Counted from the stretch's first letter, positions 51,387 to 60,536 are shown. The stretch is 64,000 nucleotides of DNA from Conexibacter arvalis (GCF_014199525.1 NZ_JACHNU010000011.1:1-64000); one strand, 5' to 3'. Notes: generated by a model not told the origin, from the letters alone. Made by a program: numbers and translations.

Positions 51387-53104
51387 CGTTCGATCCTCTC
51401 GGAGATCGGCAGCGACAGCACCGAGCCGCCGGCGCCGCAGTGGATCGAGTTGCGCGCCGTGCGCGGGTCGTCCTGGTGGGCGATCGGGCCGAAGCGGTTG
51501 AGGTTGCGCGCGAACCAGGGGAAGTCCGACGAGGTGATCGTCAGGCGGATCCGATGGCCGGCCGCGAACGTGTGGTGGATCGGCGTCAGCTCGACGTCGT
51601 AGTCGACCGCCTCGCCGGGCGGGACGGGCTGCGGGCGCTCGAGCGATGCGCCGTGCGACGCCCGCAGGCACCCGCCGGCGACCCGCAGCGACCGTCCGTC
51701 GGGCGGGCAGTCGGTCAGCTTCACGTGCCAGTCGGTGTCGTCGCCGTCGGTCGTCGCGCGCAGCGCCAGCCGCGGCCACCCGTGGACGGTCAGCGGCCGC
51801 TCCAGCGGCGCCGAGGTGAAGCAGAGCACGTCGTCGCGCCCCTCGGTCGGCGCCATGTCGACCGGCGGCTCCCAGACGGCCGCGCCGAGGTCGAACGCGG
51901 TCGTCACCGGGTCGAGCGGGTCGTAGCGGTAGTCGCGCGCGGTCGCGGGGCCGGCGGCCGCGGCGTCGTCGGCGAGGCTCCCGTCGCCGCCGAGGAACAG
52001 CCGCCGCTCGGTCGTGGCGGCGCGCCAGGCGGCCGGGGCGGCCCAGCGATCGGCGCCGGCGTCGAAGAGGCGGACGCGCGGCTCGTCGTCGAGGCCGTTG
52101 CGCTCGCCGCGCAGGAAGCGGTCGAAGAAGCGCAGGTGGACGGCGTGCATGTCGACCGCGGCCTCGGCCGCGTAGCTGACCCCGCCGTACTCGGAGCCGG
52201 GCCAGCGGCACATCACGTGGCTCCAGGGGCCGACGAGCAGCCACTGGCGGTCGGCCGCGGGCGACTGGTCGACCATCTGCTCGTAGTGGTGGAAGGCGCC
52301 GAGCAGGTCCTCGTGGTCGTGCCAGCCGGTGACGTGCAGGACCGGCAGGTCGATCTGGTCGTAGCGCCCGTCCCACCGCAGCGCCTGCCAGTGGTCGTCG
52401 AGCGTGTCGTGCTCCATCAGGTCGTCCCACGTGCGGCCGGTCGGGTCGATCAGCCGCTTGATGTCGTCGACCGGGAGCGTGTTGACGAGCTGGTCGAGGT
52501 CGAGCGCGCCGAGGCCGAGCAGGCGCCGCCGGACGGCCGCGACCCAGTAGGCGAAGTAGAGCTGGAAGCAGCCGTTGGTCGCCGGGATCTCCTGCATCCA
52601 GCGGCCGGCCGGCGAGGTCGAGACGATCGCTCTCAGGTGCGGCGGCCGCTGCGATGCGGTCGCCCAGGTCGCCCAGCCGCCGTAGCTGAGCCCGCTGACG
52701 CCGACCGCGCCATCGCACCACGGCTGGTCGGCGACCCACTCGACGACGTCGTGGCCGTCGTGCGCGTCGTTGACGAAGGCGCGCCACTCGCCCTCCGACT
52801 TGCCGCGGCCGCGCACGTCGTAGACGACGGCGACGTAGCCGTTCTCCTGGTAGAGCTGGGCCTCGAGCGCGTTGAGGATCGGCGTGCTCTTGTCGTAGGG
52901 CGTCGCGAAGACGACGGCCGGCGCCGGCAGCTGGGCGGCGGCGGGCAGGTAGACGTCGGCGGCGAGCTCGACGCCGTCGCGGACCTGGATCCCGACCTCC
53001 AGCTGGATCGGGGCGGCGGGATCGGGCGGGGCGACCTCGGCGTCGAAGCGCGCCCGCAGCTCCTCCGTCGCGACCGGGAGCCCGAGCGGTGTTCTCGTTG
53101 ACAT
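51383..53104 (-). CDS. CocE/NonD-family hydrolase (X-Pro dipeptidyl-peptidase-like)
   Basis: This 573-aa protein has the Peptidase_S15 domain: VQVRDGVELAADVYLPA-type opening, DVRGRGKSEGEW, nucleophile Ser in GVSGLSYGGW, Asp in HVTGWHDHED and His in LVGPWSHVM. The C-terminal jelly-roll domain (PepX_C) starts near 350. Members hydrolyse esters (CocE), beta-lactam side chains or X-Pro dipeptides. It is the first gene of a two-gene leftward operon with the serine hydrolase, and divergent from gnd. It could cleave imported peptides or acylated derivatives. No signal peptide. Confidence 0.9.
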   Translation of the reverse strand: MSTRTPLGLPVATEELRARFDAEVAPPDPAAPIQLEVGIQVRDGVELAADVYLPAAAQLPAPAVVFATPYDKSTPILNALEAQLYQENGYVAVVYDVRGRGKSEGEWRAFVNDAHDGHDVVEWVADQPWCDGAVGVSGLSYGGWATWATASQRPPHLRAIVSTSPAGRWMQEIPATNGCFQLYFAYWVAAVRRRLLGLGALDLDQLVNTLPVDDIKRLIDPTGRTWDDLMEHDTLDDHWQALRWDGRYDQIDLPVLHVTGWHDHEDLLGAFHHYEQMVDQSPAADRQWLLVGPWSHVMCRWPGSEYGGVSYAAEAAVDMHAVHLRFFDRFLRGERNGLDDEPRVRLFDAGADRWAAPAAWRAATTERRLFLGGDGSLADDAAAAGPATARDYRYDPLDPVTTAFDLGAAVWEPPVDMAPTEGRDDVLCFTSAPLERPLTVHGWPRLALRATTDGDDTDWHVKLTDCPPDGRSLRVAGGCLRASHGASLERPQPVPPGEAVDYDVELTPIHHTFAAGHRIRLTITSSDFPWFARNLNRFGPIAHQDDPRTARNSIHCGAGGSVLSLPISERIER

Positions 53105-53252
53105 GGACGCACGCTAGCCGGCGGTCGGCCGGCCGAGGTGGTGTCCGCGGCCAAACGACCGCGCGGCCGTTGTCGCCCCGGGCCAATGGCTCGCCGCGCG
53201 TCGTTCCCGCGATTCGGGCACCATCGGGGAGCACCGCCATGAAAGGGAACCG

Positions 53253-54704
53253 ATGAGCCAGAGCAGTCCGTCCGCCGTCGCCAACATCGGGGTCGTCGGC
53301 CTCGCCGTGATGGGCTCGAACCTCGCCCGCAACCTCGCCAGCCGCGACGGCAACACGGTCGCGGTCTACAACCGCTCGCCGGGGCGGACGCGGGCGCTCG
53401 TCGCCGACCACCCGGAGGCCGGCTTCGTCGCGAGCGAGTCGATCGAGGCGTTCGCCGCGTCGCTGGCGAAGCCGCGGACGGCGATCGTGATGGTCCAGGC
53501 CGGCGCCGGCACCGACGCCGTGATCGCGCAGCTCGCCGACCTGTTCGAGGAGGGCGACATCGTCGTCGACGGCGGCAACGCGAACTTCCACGACACGATC
53601 CGCCGCGAGCGCGAGCTGCGCGAGCGGGGGCTGAACTTCGTCGGCGCCGGCATCTCCGGCGGCGAGGAGGGCGCGCTCAAGGGGCCGTCGATCATGCCCG
53701 GCGGCTCGGCCGAGGCGTACGCGACGCTCGGCCCGATCCTCGCCTCGATCGCGGCGGTCGCCGAGGGCGAGCCGTGCGTCACGCACGTCGGCACCGACGG
53801 CGCCGGCCACTTCGTGAAGATGATCCACAACGGCATCGAGTACGCCGACATGCAGCTGATCGCGGAGTCCTACGACCTGCTGTCGCGCGTCGCCGGCCAC
53901 GACGTCGAGGCGATCGCCGACGTCTTCGCGGCGTGGAACGAGGGCGACCTCGAGTCGTACCTGATCGAGATCACCGCCGAGGTGCTGCGCCAGCGCGACG
54001 CGGCGACCGGCAGGCCGCTCGTCGACGTGATCGTCGACGAGGCCGGCTCGAAGGGGACCGGCGTCTGGACGGTCCAGAACGCGGTCGGCCTCGGCGTGCC
54101 GGTCGGCGGGATCGCCGAGGCGGTCTTCGCCCGCGCCGTCTCCAGCAAGCCCGAGCAGCGCGCCGCGGTGCAGGCGACGATCTCGCAGCGGCCGCAGCCG
54201 GCCGCGCCCGGCGACGGCTTCGAGGACGACGTGCGCGCCGCCCTCTACGCCTCGAAGGTGGTCGCCTACGCGCAGGGCTTCGACGCGATCGTCGCCGGCG
54301 CGCGGGAGTACGGCTGGGAGATCGACCTCGGCGCGATCGCGAAGATCTGGCGGGCCGGCTGCATCATCCGCGCGCGCTTCCTCAACCGCATCGCCGAGGC
54401 GTACGAGCGCAACCCGAGACTGGCGACGCTGCTGGAGGACCCGTACTTCGCCGCCGCCGTGCGCGACGGCGAGGCGGCATGGCGGCGGATCGTCGCGGTC
54501 GCGGCGCAGTCGGGCGTCCCGGCGCCCGGCTTCTCCTCGGCGCTCGCCTACTACGACTCGCTCGCCTCGCCGCGGCTCCCCGCCGCGCTCGTGCAGGCGC
54601 AGCGCGACTTCTTCGGCGCCCACACCTACCGGCGCGTCGACCGAGCCGGCACCTTCCACACGCTCTGGTCGGGCGACCGCTCCGAGGAGCGGGTCGCCGA
54701 CTGA
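53253..54704 (+). CDS. gnd: 6-phosphogluconate dehydrogenase, decarboxylating
   Basis: This 483-aa protein matches the long (homodimeric) Gnd type. The NADP-binding fold is NIGVVGLAVMGSNLARNLAS with NRSPGRT. The catalytic Lys and neighbours are in GHFVKMIHNGIEYADMQLIA. GGEEGALKGPSIMPGG binds substrate, and DEAGSKGTGVW is the PROSITE-type signature. It oxidises 6-phosphogluconate to ribulose-5-phosphate and CO2, making NADPH in the pentose phosphate pathway. AAAGGGA lies upstream of the ATG. No other pentose-phosphate gene is adjacent. It is divergent from the CocE-like operon. Confidence 0.96.
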   Translation: MSQSSPSAVANIGVVGLAVMGSNLARNLASRDGNTVAVYNRSPGRTRALVADHPEAGFVASESIEAFAASLAKPRTAIVMVQAGAGTDAVIAQLADLFEEGDIVVDGGNANFHDTIRRERELRERGLNFVGAGISGGEEGALKGPSIMPGGSAEAYATLGPILASIAAVAEGEPCVTHVGTDGAGHFVKMIHNGIEYADMQLIAESYDLLSRVAGHDVEAIADVFAAWNEGDLESYLIEITAEVLRQRDAATGRPLVDVIVDEAGSKGTGVWTVQNAVGLGVPVGGIAEAVFARAVSSKPEQRAAVQATISQRPQPAAPGDGFEDDVRAALYASKVVAYAQGFDAIVAGAREYGWEIDLGAIAKIWRAGCIIRARFLNRIAEAYERNPRLATLLEDPYFAAAVRDGEAAWRRIVAVAAQSGVPAPGFSSALAYYDSLASPRLPAALVQAQRDFFGAHTYRRVDRAGTFHTLWSGDRSEERVAD

Positions 54705-54746
54705 GCCGGCAGGCGGGGCGGCGCCGGCTGCGGCGCGCCTCGGCGG

Positions 54747-55826
54747 TCAGCCCGGGCAGCGGTCGATCCGCGCGAACGGCGGGTCGGTGTCGCGGGTGGG
54801 TCGGGCGTCGGCGTTCGGCGGGCAGACGAGCGGGCGGGCGCCGCCGGTGCGGCGGTCGTCGGCCCGTTCCGCGCCGCGGTCGGGCGCGCCGCCCGGCCCT
54901 GCGGCCGCGGCCCGCGCGGAGACCGCCGACAGCAGGTACGGGACCGGGTCGATCGGCGTGCCGAAGCGGCGCACCTCGAAGTGCAGGTGGGGGCCGGTCG
55001 AGCGGCCGGTCGAGCCGACCCAGCCGATCACCGTCCCGCCGGCGACCGGCTGACCGACCGAGACGGCGATCCGCGAGAGGTGGGCGTACCAGCTCTCGAA
55101 GCCGAGTCGGTGGCGGATCACGACGAGGTTGCCGTAGCCGCCGCTGTTCCAGCCGGCGTACCCGACCGTCCCGACGCCGCCGGCGCCGATCGGCGTGCCG
55201 AAGCCGACGGGCAGGTCGATCCCGGTGTGGCGCCGTCCGCCGACGAAGCCGAACCCGTCGCCGATCCCGCCCGGCACCGGCCGCAGGAAGCGGACCGGCC
55301 CGCTCGGCGCGCCGCTTGACGGCGTCGAGGCGGCGAGCCTGCGCGTCCGCAGCGCCGCCAGCGTCGCCTGCCCGGCGACGCCGTCGGTCGCGAGGCCCGC
55401 CGCGCGCTGGAAGCGCACGACCGCCGCAGACGTGTTGGGGCCGAAGCCGCCGTCGAAGCCGCCGGGCCCGTAGCCGCGGCTGTGGAGCAGGAACTGCAGC
55501 GCCGCGACGTCCCAGCCGCGGTGGCCGCTGCGCAGCGGGCGGCTCCCGAGCGACGGTCGGCCGCGGCGGCCGAGCGCCCGGCGCGTCCGCGGCCCGGCGA
55601 TGCCGTCGGCGGCGAGGTGGTGGCGGGCCTGGAAGCGGCGCGTCGCGGCCTGCGTGCGCGGCCCGGTGATGCCGTCGACCGGACCGGGCGAGAGCCCGAC
55701 CGCGCGCAGCGCGACCTGCAGCGCCGCGACCTGCGCGCTGGCCGCGCGGGCCGGCTGCGGCGCGGTCGCCGCGGCGGCGAGGATCCCCGTGAGGACCGAC
55801 AGCGTGAGTGCTCGACGCGCACTCAT
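54747..55826 (-). CDS. Secreted M23 peptidase with two peptidoglycan-binding domains
   Basis: This 359-aa exported protein has a signal peptide at residues 1-29 (LTLSVLTGILAAAATAPQPA). Two PG_binding_1 repeats follow (about 33-85, LSPGPVDGITGPRTQAATRR; and 105-155, GPGGFDGGFGPNTSAAVVRF). Then comes an M23 LytM-type domain with zinc ligands in RRHTGIDLPVGFGTP and GPHLHFEVR, plus HRLGFESWYAHLS. It cleaves peptide bridges in peptidoglycan at the cell surface. The C-terminal 55 residues are charged, disordered and end with a Cys pair possibility (VCPPN, DRCPG). The ATG at 55826 is the start that leaves the signal peptide at the N-terminus. Confidence 0.92.
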   Translation of the reverse strand: MSARRALTLSVLTGILAAAATAPQPARAASAQVAALQVALRAVGLSPGPVDGITGPRTQAATRRFQARHHLAADGIAGPRTRRALGRRGRPSLGSRPLRSGHRGWDVAALQFLLHSRGYGPGGFDGGFGPNTSAAVVRFQRAAGLATDGVAGQATLAALRTRRLAASTPSSGAPSGPVRFLRPVPGGIGDGFGFVGGRRHTGIDLPVGFGTPIGAGGVGTVGYAGWNSGGYGNLVVIRHRLGFESWYAHLSRIAVSVGQPVAGGTVIGWVGSTGRSTGPHLHFEVRRFGTPIDPVPYLLSAVSARAAAAGPGGAPDRGAERADDRRTGGARPLVCPPNADARPTRDTDPPFARIDRCPG

Positions 55827-55910
55827 CTGACGAGGATTGACCGCCCGCCCGGTGCCAGTAACGCGTGCACGGCGCCTTGCAGGGCGCGGCGCGCGGTTAG
55901 GCTCCCGGAG

Positions 55911-56273
55911 ATGACCCCAGAGGAGCTGAAGGCGGCCTGCCTCGCGCTGCCCGGGAGCGTCGAGACCTTCCCGTTCGGGGAGGGCATCTCGGTCTTCAAG
56001 GTCGAGGGAAGGGTGTTCGCGCTCAGCAGACTGGGCGGCGAGCCGCTGCAGGTCAGCCTCAGATGCGAGCCCGAGCTGGCGGTGCAGCTGCGCGCCGCGC
56101 ACGCGGCGATCGCCCCCGGCTGGCACCTCAACAAGCGCCACTGGAACACCGTCACGCTCGACGGCTCGCTGCCGGCCGAGATGGTCCGCGAGCTGATCGA
56201 GGACTCCTACGACCTCGTCGTCGAGAGACTGCCGCGAGCGAAGCGGATCGGGTTGAGATGGCGCGGCGGCTGA
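55911..56273 (+). CDS. MmcQ/YjbR-family DNA-binding-like protein
   Basis: This 120-aa protein begins MTPEELKAACLALPGSVETF and includes FPFGEGISVFKVEGRVFALS, the YjbR/CyaY-like fold, then LRCEPELAVQLRAAHAAIAP and HLNKRHWNTVTLDGSLPAEM. It ends SYDLVVERLPRAKR, as usual for the family. YjbR proteins are small and double-wing-like; their function is not established. CCGGAG lies directly before the ATG. All four or five nearby arginine codons at LSRLGG, SLRCE, VERLP and GLRWR are AGA. The gene is convergent with the next. Confidence 0.9.
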   Translation: MTPEELKAACLALPGSVETFPFGEGISVFKVEGRVFALSRLGGEPLQVSLRCEPELAVQLRAAHAAIAPGWHLNKRHWNTVTLDGSLPAEMVRELIEDSYDLVVERLPRAKRIGLRWRGG

Positions 56274-56280
56274 CGCCTGC

Positions 56281-57090
56281 TCAGCTGCGGCGGTACCAGC
56301 GCTCCAGCCGGGCGGAGGTCCAGAACAGCACCGTCATCACCACGACGAAGACGACCAGCATGTTCAGCCACGTGTCGGCGAGCAGCGACGAGGCGAGCGC
56401 GACGAAGCCCGCGAGCGCCAGCTGCGACCCGCGCCGCTCCCACGCGTGGACGATCGCCGCGCGCGCGTCGCGGCTGACGCGGCCGCCGTCGCGTGGCGCA
56501 GGCGGTCCGTTCGCCCGGCGTTCGTCGGCTCGCGCCTGCGCCGCCGGCCACCACGCATCCTCCAGCTCCGCTCGCAACTCGTCGGCTCTCCAGGGGTCGA
56601 GCCAGACGCAGAGGTCGCTGCGGGCCGGACCGTAGCCTTCCTCGATCAGGAACAGACGGTCGTCGCTCACGACGACGAGGTCGCCGGACGGACGTCGCGC
56701 GAGCACCTCGATCACGTCGTCGGTGAGCGGTCCCGTGCAGTCGCCGGTCTCGTCCCAAGACACCTCCGGCAGCGTCCGCAGCGCGGAGCGGGTCGCTCCC
56801 GGCGCCCATCGCTCCGCCAGCTCGAAGCGGGCATCGTCTCCGTGCGCCGCACGTCGCAGCAGCGCGCGCGTCATGTCCTGCTCGCGCAGCCGCTGCTCCG
56901 CATCCGGGAGGCTGAGCCACCGGAGCCCGAAGTCGCGCAGCTCGTCGCCGGCTGGGGGTGACGCGTCCGCGCTCTCGGCGGCGACCAGCCCGATCGCCGG
57001 GTGGGCGCGGTGGAGGCGCCAGCTCGGCTGCTCGGCGGTGTGCGCGGCGAGCAGCTCGAACGGAGCGCGCCGCTCTTCCACCTGCCCCAT
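56281..57090 (-). CDS. Hypothetical protein with two C-terminal membrane helices
   Basis: This 269-aa protein is soluble up to about residue 215: LLAAHTAEQPSWRLHRAHPA, FGLRWLSLPDAEQRLREQDM, VVVSDDRLFLIEEGYGPARS. Two adjacent hydrophobic segments (about 222-236 and 241-260, LNMLVVFVVVMTVLFW) then form a tail anchor. I recognise no family. The ATG at 57090 is preferred to the one at 57225, because the longer frame crosses the operator region of the P450 gene. It is divergent from the P450, so the tandem operator at 57148-57184 could also affect it. Confidence 0.72.
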   Translation of the reverse strand: MGQVEERRAPFELLAAHTAEQPSWRLHRAHPAIGLVAAESADASPPAGDELRDFGLRWLSLPDAEQRLREQDMTRALLRRAAHGDDARFELAERWAPGATRSALRTLPEVSWDETGDCTGPLTDDVIEVLARRPSGDLVVVSDDRLFLIEEGYGPARSDLCVWLDPWRADELRAELEDAWWPAAQARADERRANGPPAPRDGGRVSRDARAAIVHAWERRGSQLALAGFVALASSLLADTWLNMLVVFVVVMTVLFWTSARLERWYRRS

Positions 57091-57147
57091 CCGCGCAGCG
57101 TAACCCGCGCGCGCGGACCGCGGCGCGGTTCGCGCTGGACAGCTTCG

Positions 57148-57184
57148 GGTACGCATGAGTACCGTTGTGGTACGCATGCGTACC
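57148..57184. promoter_or_regulatory. Tandem palindromic operator upstream of P450
   Basis: GGTACGCATGCGTACC at 57169-57184 is a perfect 16-bp palindrome. GGTACGCATGAGTACC at 57148-57163 is the same with one change. They are spaced 21 bp apart, two helical turns, so two dimers could bind on one face. This is typical of TetR-family sites. Confidence 0.75.
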
Positions 57185-57208
57185 GGAGTCGAGCGAAAGG
57201 GTGGGACG

Positions 57209-58588
57209 ATGGCGCGGGCGGTCACCGCGGGCGAGACGAGCCTTCCGCCGGGCCCTCGCCTGCCGAAGGCGGTCCAGGACGCCGCGGCGCTGGCGCGGCT
57301 GCAGCCGTTCCTGCGCCGCTGTCAGCGTCGCTACGGCGACCTCTTCACGCTGCGCCTGCACGGCTTCGGCGACGTCGTCGCCGTCGGCGAGCCGGCGCTC
57401 GTCAAGCGCACGTTCCTCGCCTCGCCGACGACGCTGCACTCGGGCGAGGGCAGCCCGCTCGGCCCGATCCTTGGTGCCAACTCGCTGCTGGTGATCGACC
57501 GCGACGTGCACATGCGCCAGCGCAAGCTGCTGCTGCCGCCGTTCCACGGCGAGCGGATGAGGGCGTACGAGCCGCTGATCGAGCGGATCACGCGCGAGGA
57601 GATCGCCCGCTGGCCGGAGGGCGACGCCTTCCCGGTCGCGCCGACGACGATGCGGATCACGCTGCGGGCGATCCTGCAGGCCGTCTTCGGCGCGCGCGGC
57701 GAAGTGCTGCGCGAGCTCGAGCGGCTGCTGCCGCGGTTCACGACGCTCGGCTCGGCGCTGACGCCGGTGCCGCAGCTTCACCGCGACCTCGGGCGCTGGA
57801 GCCCGTGGGGCCGCTTCAAGCGGATGCGCGCCGAGGTCGACGCGCTCTGCGACCGGCTGATCGACGAAGCGCGCCGCGACCCCGCGCTGGCCGAGCGGCC
57901 CGACGTGCTCGCGCTGCTGGCGCAGGCGACCGACGAGGACGGCGCGCCGATGACCAACGCCGAGATCCGCGACCAGCTGATGACGATGCTCGCCGCCGGC
58001 CACGAGACGACGGCCGCGCAGCTGGCATGGGCGGTCGAGCGGCTGCGACGCCAGCCGGAGGCGCTGACGCGGCTGGTCGCCGAGGTCGACGCGGGCGGCC
58101 GCGCCTGGCGCGACGCGACGATCCGCGAGGTCCAGCGGACGCGGCCCGTGATCATGTTCACGTCGCGGCTCGTCAAGGAGCCGTTCGAGCTCGGCGGGCA
58201 TTTGCTGCCGCAGGGCACGCGGATCGTGCTGCCGGCGGCGCTGACCCACTACGACGCCCGCTTCTTCCCCGAGCCGGCGCGCTTCGACCCGCAGCGCTTC
58301 CTCGACCGCAAGCCCGACACGTACACGTGGATCCCGTTCGGCGGCGGCGTGCGGCGGTGCATCGGCGCGAGCTTCGCGCACATGGAGATGGACGTCGTGC
58401 TGCGGACGATCCTCCAGACGTGGGAGCTGCTGCCGGCGGGGCCGGGCGAGCCGCCCGAGCGGCTGCGCTTCCGCGGCGTCGCCTACGCGCCGTCACGCGG
58501 CGGCGAGGCGCGCGTGCGGCGGCGGCGGCGCGATCGCGCGGCGGACGGCGCGGCGCCGACAAAGCGCGCGGCGGCCGCGGTCGGCTGA
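57209..58588 (+). CDS. Cytochrome P450 (CYP135/138-like)
   Basis: This 459-aa P450 begins LPPGPRLPKAVQDAAALARL, then has I-helix AGHETTAAQLAWA, ExxR motif EVQRTRP and haem-binding FGGGVRRCIGASFA with Cys384. The wording follows mycobacterial CYP135/CYP138 proteins. It is soluble and needs external ferredoxin and reductase; no redox partner is encoded nearby. A lipophilic substrate is likely but unknown. GGGTGGGA before the ATG at 57209 supports that start; the frame beginning at 57155 lies inside the operator. The convergent TetR gene downstream is the likely repressor. A basic low-complexity tail (VRRRRRDRAADGAAPTKRAA) ends the protein. Confidence 0.92.
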   Translation: MARAVTAGETSLPPGPRLPKAVQDAAALARLQPFLRRCQRRYGDLFTLRLHGFGDVVAVGEPALVKRTFLASPTTLHSGEGSPLGPILGANSLLVIDRDVHMRQRKLLLPPFHGERMRAYEPLIERITREEIARWPEGDAFPVAPTTMRITLRAILQAVFGARGEVLRELERLLPRFTTLGSALTPVPQLHRDLGRWSPWGRFKRMRAEVDALCDRLIDEARRDPALAERPDVLALLAQATDEDGAPMTNAEIRDQLMTMLAAGHETTAAQLAWAVERLRRQPEALTRLVAEVDAGGRAWRDATIREVQRTRPVIMFTSRLVKEPFELGGHLLPQGTRIVLPAALTHYDARFFPEPARFDPQRFLDRKPDTYTWIPFGGGVRRCIGASFAHMEMDVVLRTILQTWELLPAGPGEPPERLRFRGVAYAPSRGGEARVRRRRRDRAADGAAPTKRAAAAVG

Positions 58589-58652
58589 GCTGCGCTCCGG
58601 CGGCACGCGCTCGCCGCGGTCGGCTGCGCGCGCGCCGGCCGTGGTCGGCTGA

Positions 58653-58676
58653 CCGGCGGGCTCAGTGGCCCGCCGG
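58653..58676. terminator. Hairpin at 3' end of TetR gene
   Basis: CCGGCGGGC (58653-58661) pairs perfectly with GCCCGCCGG (58668-58676) around TCAGTG, which holds the TetR stop codon. It probably terminates both the P450 and TetR transcripts. Confidence 0.65.
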
Positions 58677-59276
58677 CCGCACGTGCTCGGGCGCGAGCGC
58701 GCCCTTGATCACCTCGGCGGCGGCGACCCGCACCTCGTCGAGGCCCTCGCCCGACTCGACCGTGTGGGCAACCAGCTCGCGCATCCCGCCGACGAGCATC
58801 ACCGCCTTCGCGCGCGAGACCGGCTCGATCCCCTCGCGCTGCATGCTCTCGGTCGCGACCAGCCGCATCAGCAGCTCGGCGAAGCTCTCGATCCCGGCCC
58901 GCTGCCGCGCCGCGCCGCGCTCGCCGAGCGCCGGCATCTCGCGGTGGAAGCTGACGGTCAGCTCCGGCTCGGCGGCGATCGCGTCGAGGTAGGCGCCGAG
59001 CGCCTGGTCGACCTGCGCCTCCCACGGCGCGGCCGGGTCGACCGCCTCCGCGACGGCCGCGGCGAGCACGTCGCCGAGCGTGTCGAACAGCGCGAGGAAG
59101 CAGTCGTCGCGATCCTCGAACTGCTCGTAGAAGGAGCGCCGCGAGGTGCGCGCGTGGGCGACGATGTCGGTGATCTTCGTCGCGCGGTAGCCGCGCTCGC
59201 GGATCGACTGCGCGAGGCCGGCGATCAACCGGTCGCGGTGGCTCGTCCCGAGCGGAAGCTGCGGCGAATCGACCAT
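58662..59276 (-). CDS. TetR-family transcriptional regulator
   Basis: This 204-aa protein has a TetR helix-turn-helix at residues about 14-60 (GLAQSIRERGYRATKITDIV followed by AHARTSRRSFYEQFEDRDDC). A ligand-binding domain with an actinobacterial TetR_C character follows (WEAQVDQALGAYLDAIAAEP). It is convergent with the P450 gene and is the nearest TetR to the tandem palindromes at 57148-57184, so repression of the P450 is the natural hypothesis. A TetR partner for P450 genes is common in actinobacteria. Its own promoter, on the right side, shows no copy of that palindrome. Confidence 0.92.
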   Translation of the reverse strand: MVDSPQLPLGTSHRDRLIAGLAQSIRERGYRATKITDIVAHARTSRRSFYEQFEDRDDCFLALFDTLGDVLAAAVAEAVDPAAPWEAQVDQALGAYLDAIAAEPELTVSFHREMPALGERGAARQRAGIESFAELLMRLVATESMQREGIEPVSRAKAVMLVGGMRELVAHTVESGEGLDEVRVAAAEVIKGALAPEHVRPAGH

Positions 59277-59321
59277 CAGGCCGCACGCTAGCAGCGCCGC
59301 CCGGGACGGGCGTCCGGCCTG

Positions 59322-60536
59322 CTACTTCATCGCCGCCTGGAGGTTCTCGTCGATCGCGGCGAGGAACTCCTGGGTGGTGAGGAACGGCTGGTCGTCGCCG
59401 ACGAGCAGCGCGAGGTCCTTCGTCATCTTGCCGCTCTCGACCGTCTCGACGCAGACGCGCTCGAGCGTCTGGGCGAACTCGGTCACCTCGGGCGTGCCGT
59501 CCATGCGGCCGCGGGCGGCGAGGCCGCGCGTCCACGCGAAGATCGACGCGATCGGGTTGGTCGACGTCGGCTTGCCCTGCTGGTGCTGGCGGTAGTGGCG
59601 GGTGACGGTGCCGTGGGCGGCCTCGGCCTCGACGGTCTTGCCGTCCGGCGTCGTCAGCACGGAGGTCATCAGGCCCAGCGAGCCGAAGCCCTGCGCGACG
59701 GTGTCGGACTGGACGTCGCCGTCGTAGTTCTTGCAGGCCCAGACGTAGCCGCCCTCCCACTTCATCGCGGCGGCGACCATGTCGTCGATCAGGCGATGCT
59801 CGTAGGTGATTCCGGCCTTCTCGAAGTCGGCCTTGAACTCGTTGTCGAAGACCTCCTGGAAGAGGTCCTTGAAGCGCCCGTCGTACTTCTTCATGATCGT
59901 GTTCTTGGTCGACAGGTAGACCGGGAAGCCGCGATCGAGGCCGTAGCGCATCGAGGCGCGCGCGAAGTCGCGGATCGAGTCGTCGACGTTGTACATCGCC
60001 ATCGCGATGCCGCTGCCTCTGAAGTCGTAGACGTTCAGCTCGACCGGGTCGCCGCCGTTCTTGGGCGTGTAGGTGAGGGTCAGCGTGCCCTCGCCCGGGA
60101 TCAGCGTGTCGGTCGCGCGGTACTGGTCGCCGAAGGCGTGGCGGCCGATCACGATCGGCTTCGTCCAGCCGGGCACGAGCCGCGGGATGTTGGAGATGAC
60201 GATCGGCTCGCGGAAGACGACGCCGCCAAGGATGTTGCGGATCGTGCCGTTCGGGGAGCGGTACATCTCCTTGAGGCCGAACTCCTCGACGCGCGCCTCG
60301 TCGGGTGTGATCGTCGCGCACTTGACGCCGACGCCGTACTGCTTGATCGCGTTCGCGGCGTCGACCGTGATCTGGTCGTTGGTCGCGTCGCGGCTCTCGA
60401 TCCCGAGGTCGTAGTACTTCAGGTCGACGTCGAGGTAGGGGAGGATCAGCTGGTCCTTGATGAACTGCCAGATGATCCGGGTCATCTCATCGCCGTCGAG
60501 CTCGACGATGGGGTTCTGCACCTTGATCTTCGCCAT
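59322..60536 (-). CDS. icd: NADP-dependent isocitrate dehydrogenase
   Basis: This 404-aa protein is of the eukaryotic-like dimeric type: [20 protein letters not shown], the substrate loop [34 protein letters not shown] and [20 protein letters not shown]. The metal-binding Asp and NADP region ([20 protein letters not shown]) are intact. It catalyses oxidative decarboxylation of isocitrate to 2-oxoglutarate in the TCA cycle and supplies NADPH. The ATG at 60536 follows AAGGAAT; 30 extra upstream residues in frame are not part of the family. Single gene, with the second VapBC pair immediately upstream. Confidence 0.96.
   Translation of the reverse strand: MAKIKVQNPIVELDGDEMTRIIWQFIKDQLILPYLDVDLKYYDLGIESRDATNDQITVDAANAIKQYGVGVKCATITPDEARVEEFGLKEMYRSPNGTIRNILGGVVFREPIVISNIPRLVPGWTKPIVIGRHAFGDQYRATDTLIPGEGTLTLTYTPKNGGDPVELNVYDFRGSGIAMAMYNVDDSIRDFARASMRYGLDRGFPVYLSTKNTIMKKYDGRFKDLFQEVFDNEFKADFEKAGITYEHRLIDDMVAAAMKWEGGYVWACKNYDGDVQSDTVAQGFGSLGLMTSVLTTPDGKTVEAEAAHGTVTRHYRQHQQGKPTSTNPIASIFAWTRGLAARGRMDGTPEVTEFAQTLERVCVETVESGKMTKDLALLVGDDQPFLTTQEFLAAIDENLQAAMK

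Noticed and set aside
50007-54659. A 1550-codon minus-strand frame covering the serine hydrolase, CocE-like gene and gnd
   Set aside because: Only 50007-51386 matches a protein family. The rest is out of frame with the CocE-like gene and antisense to gnd.
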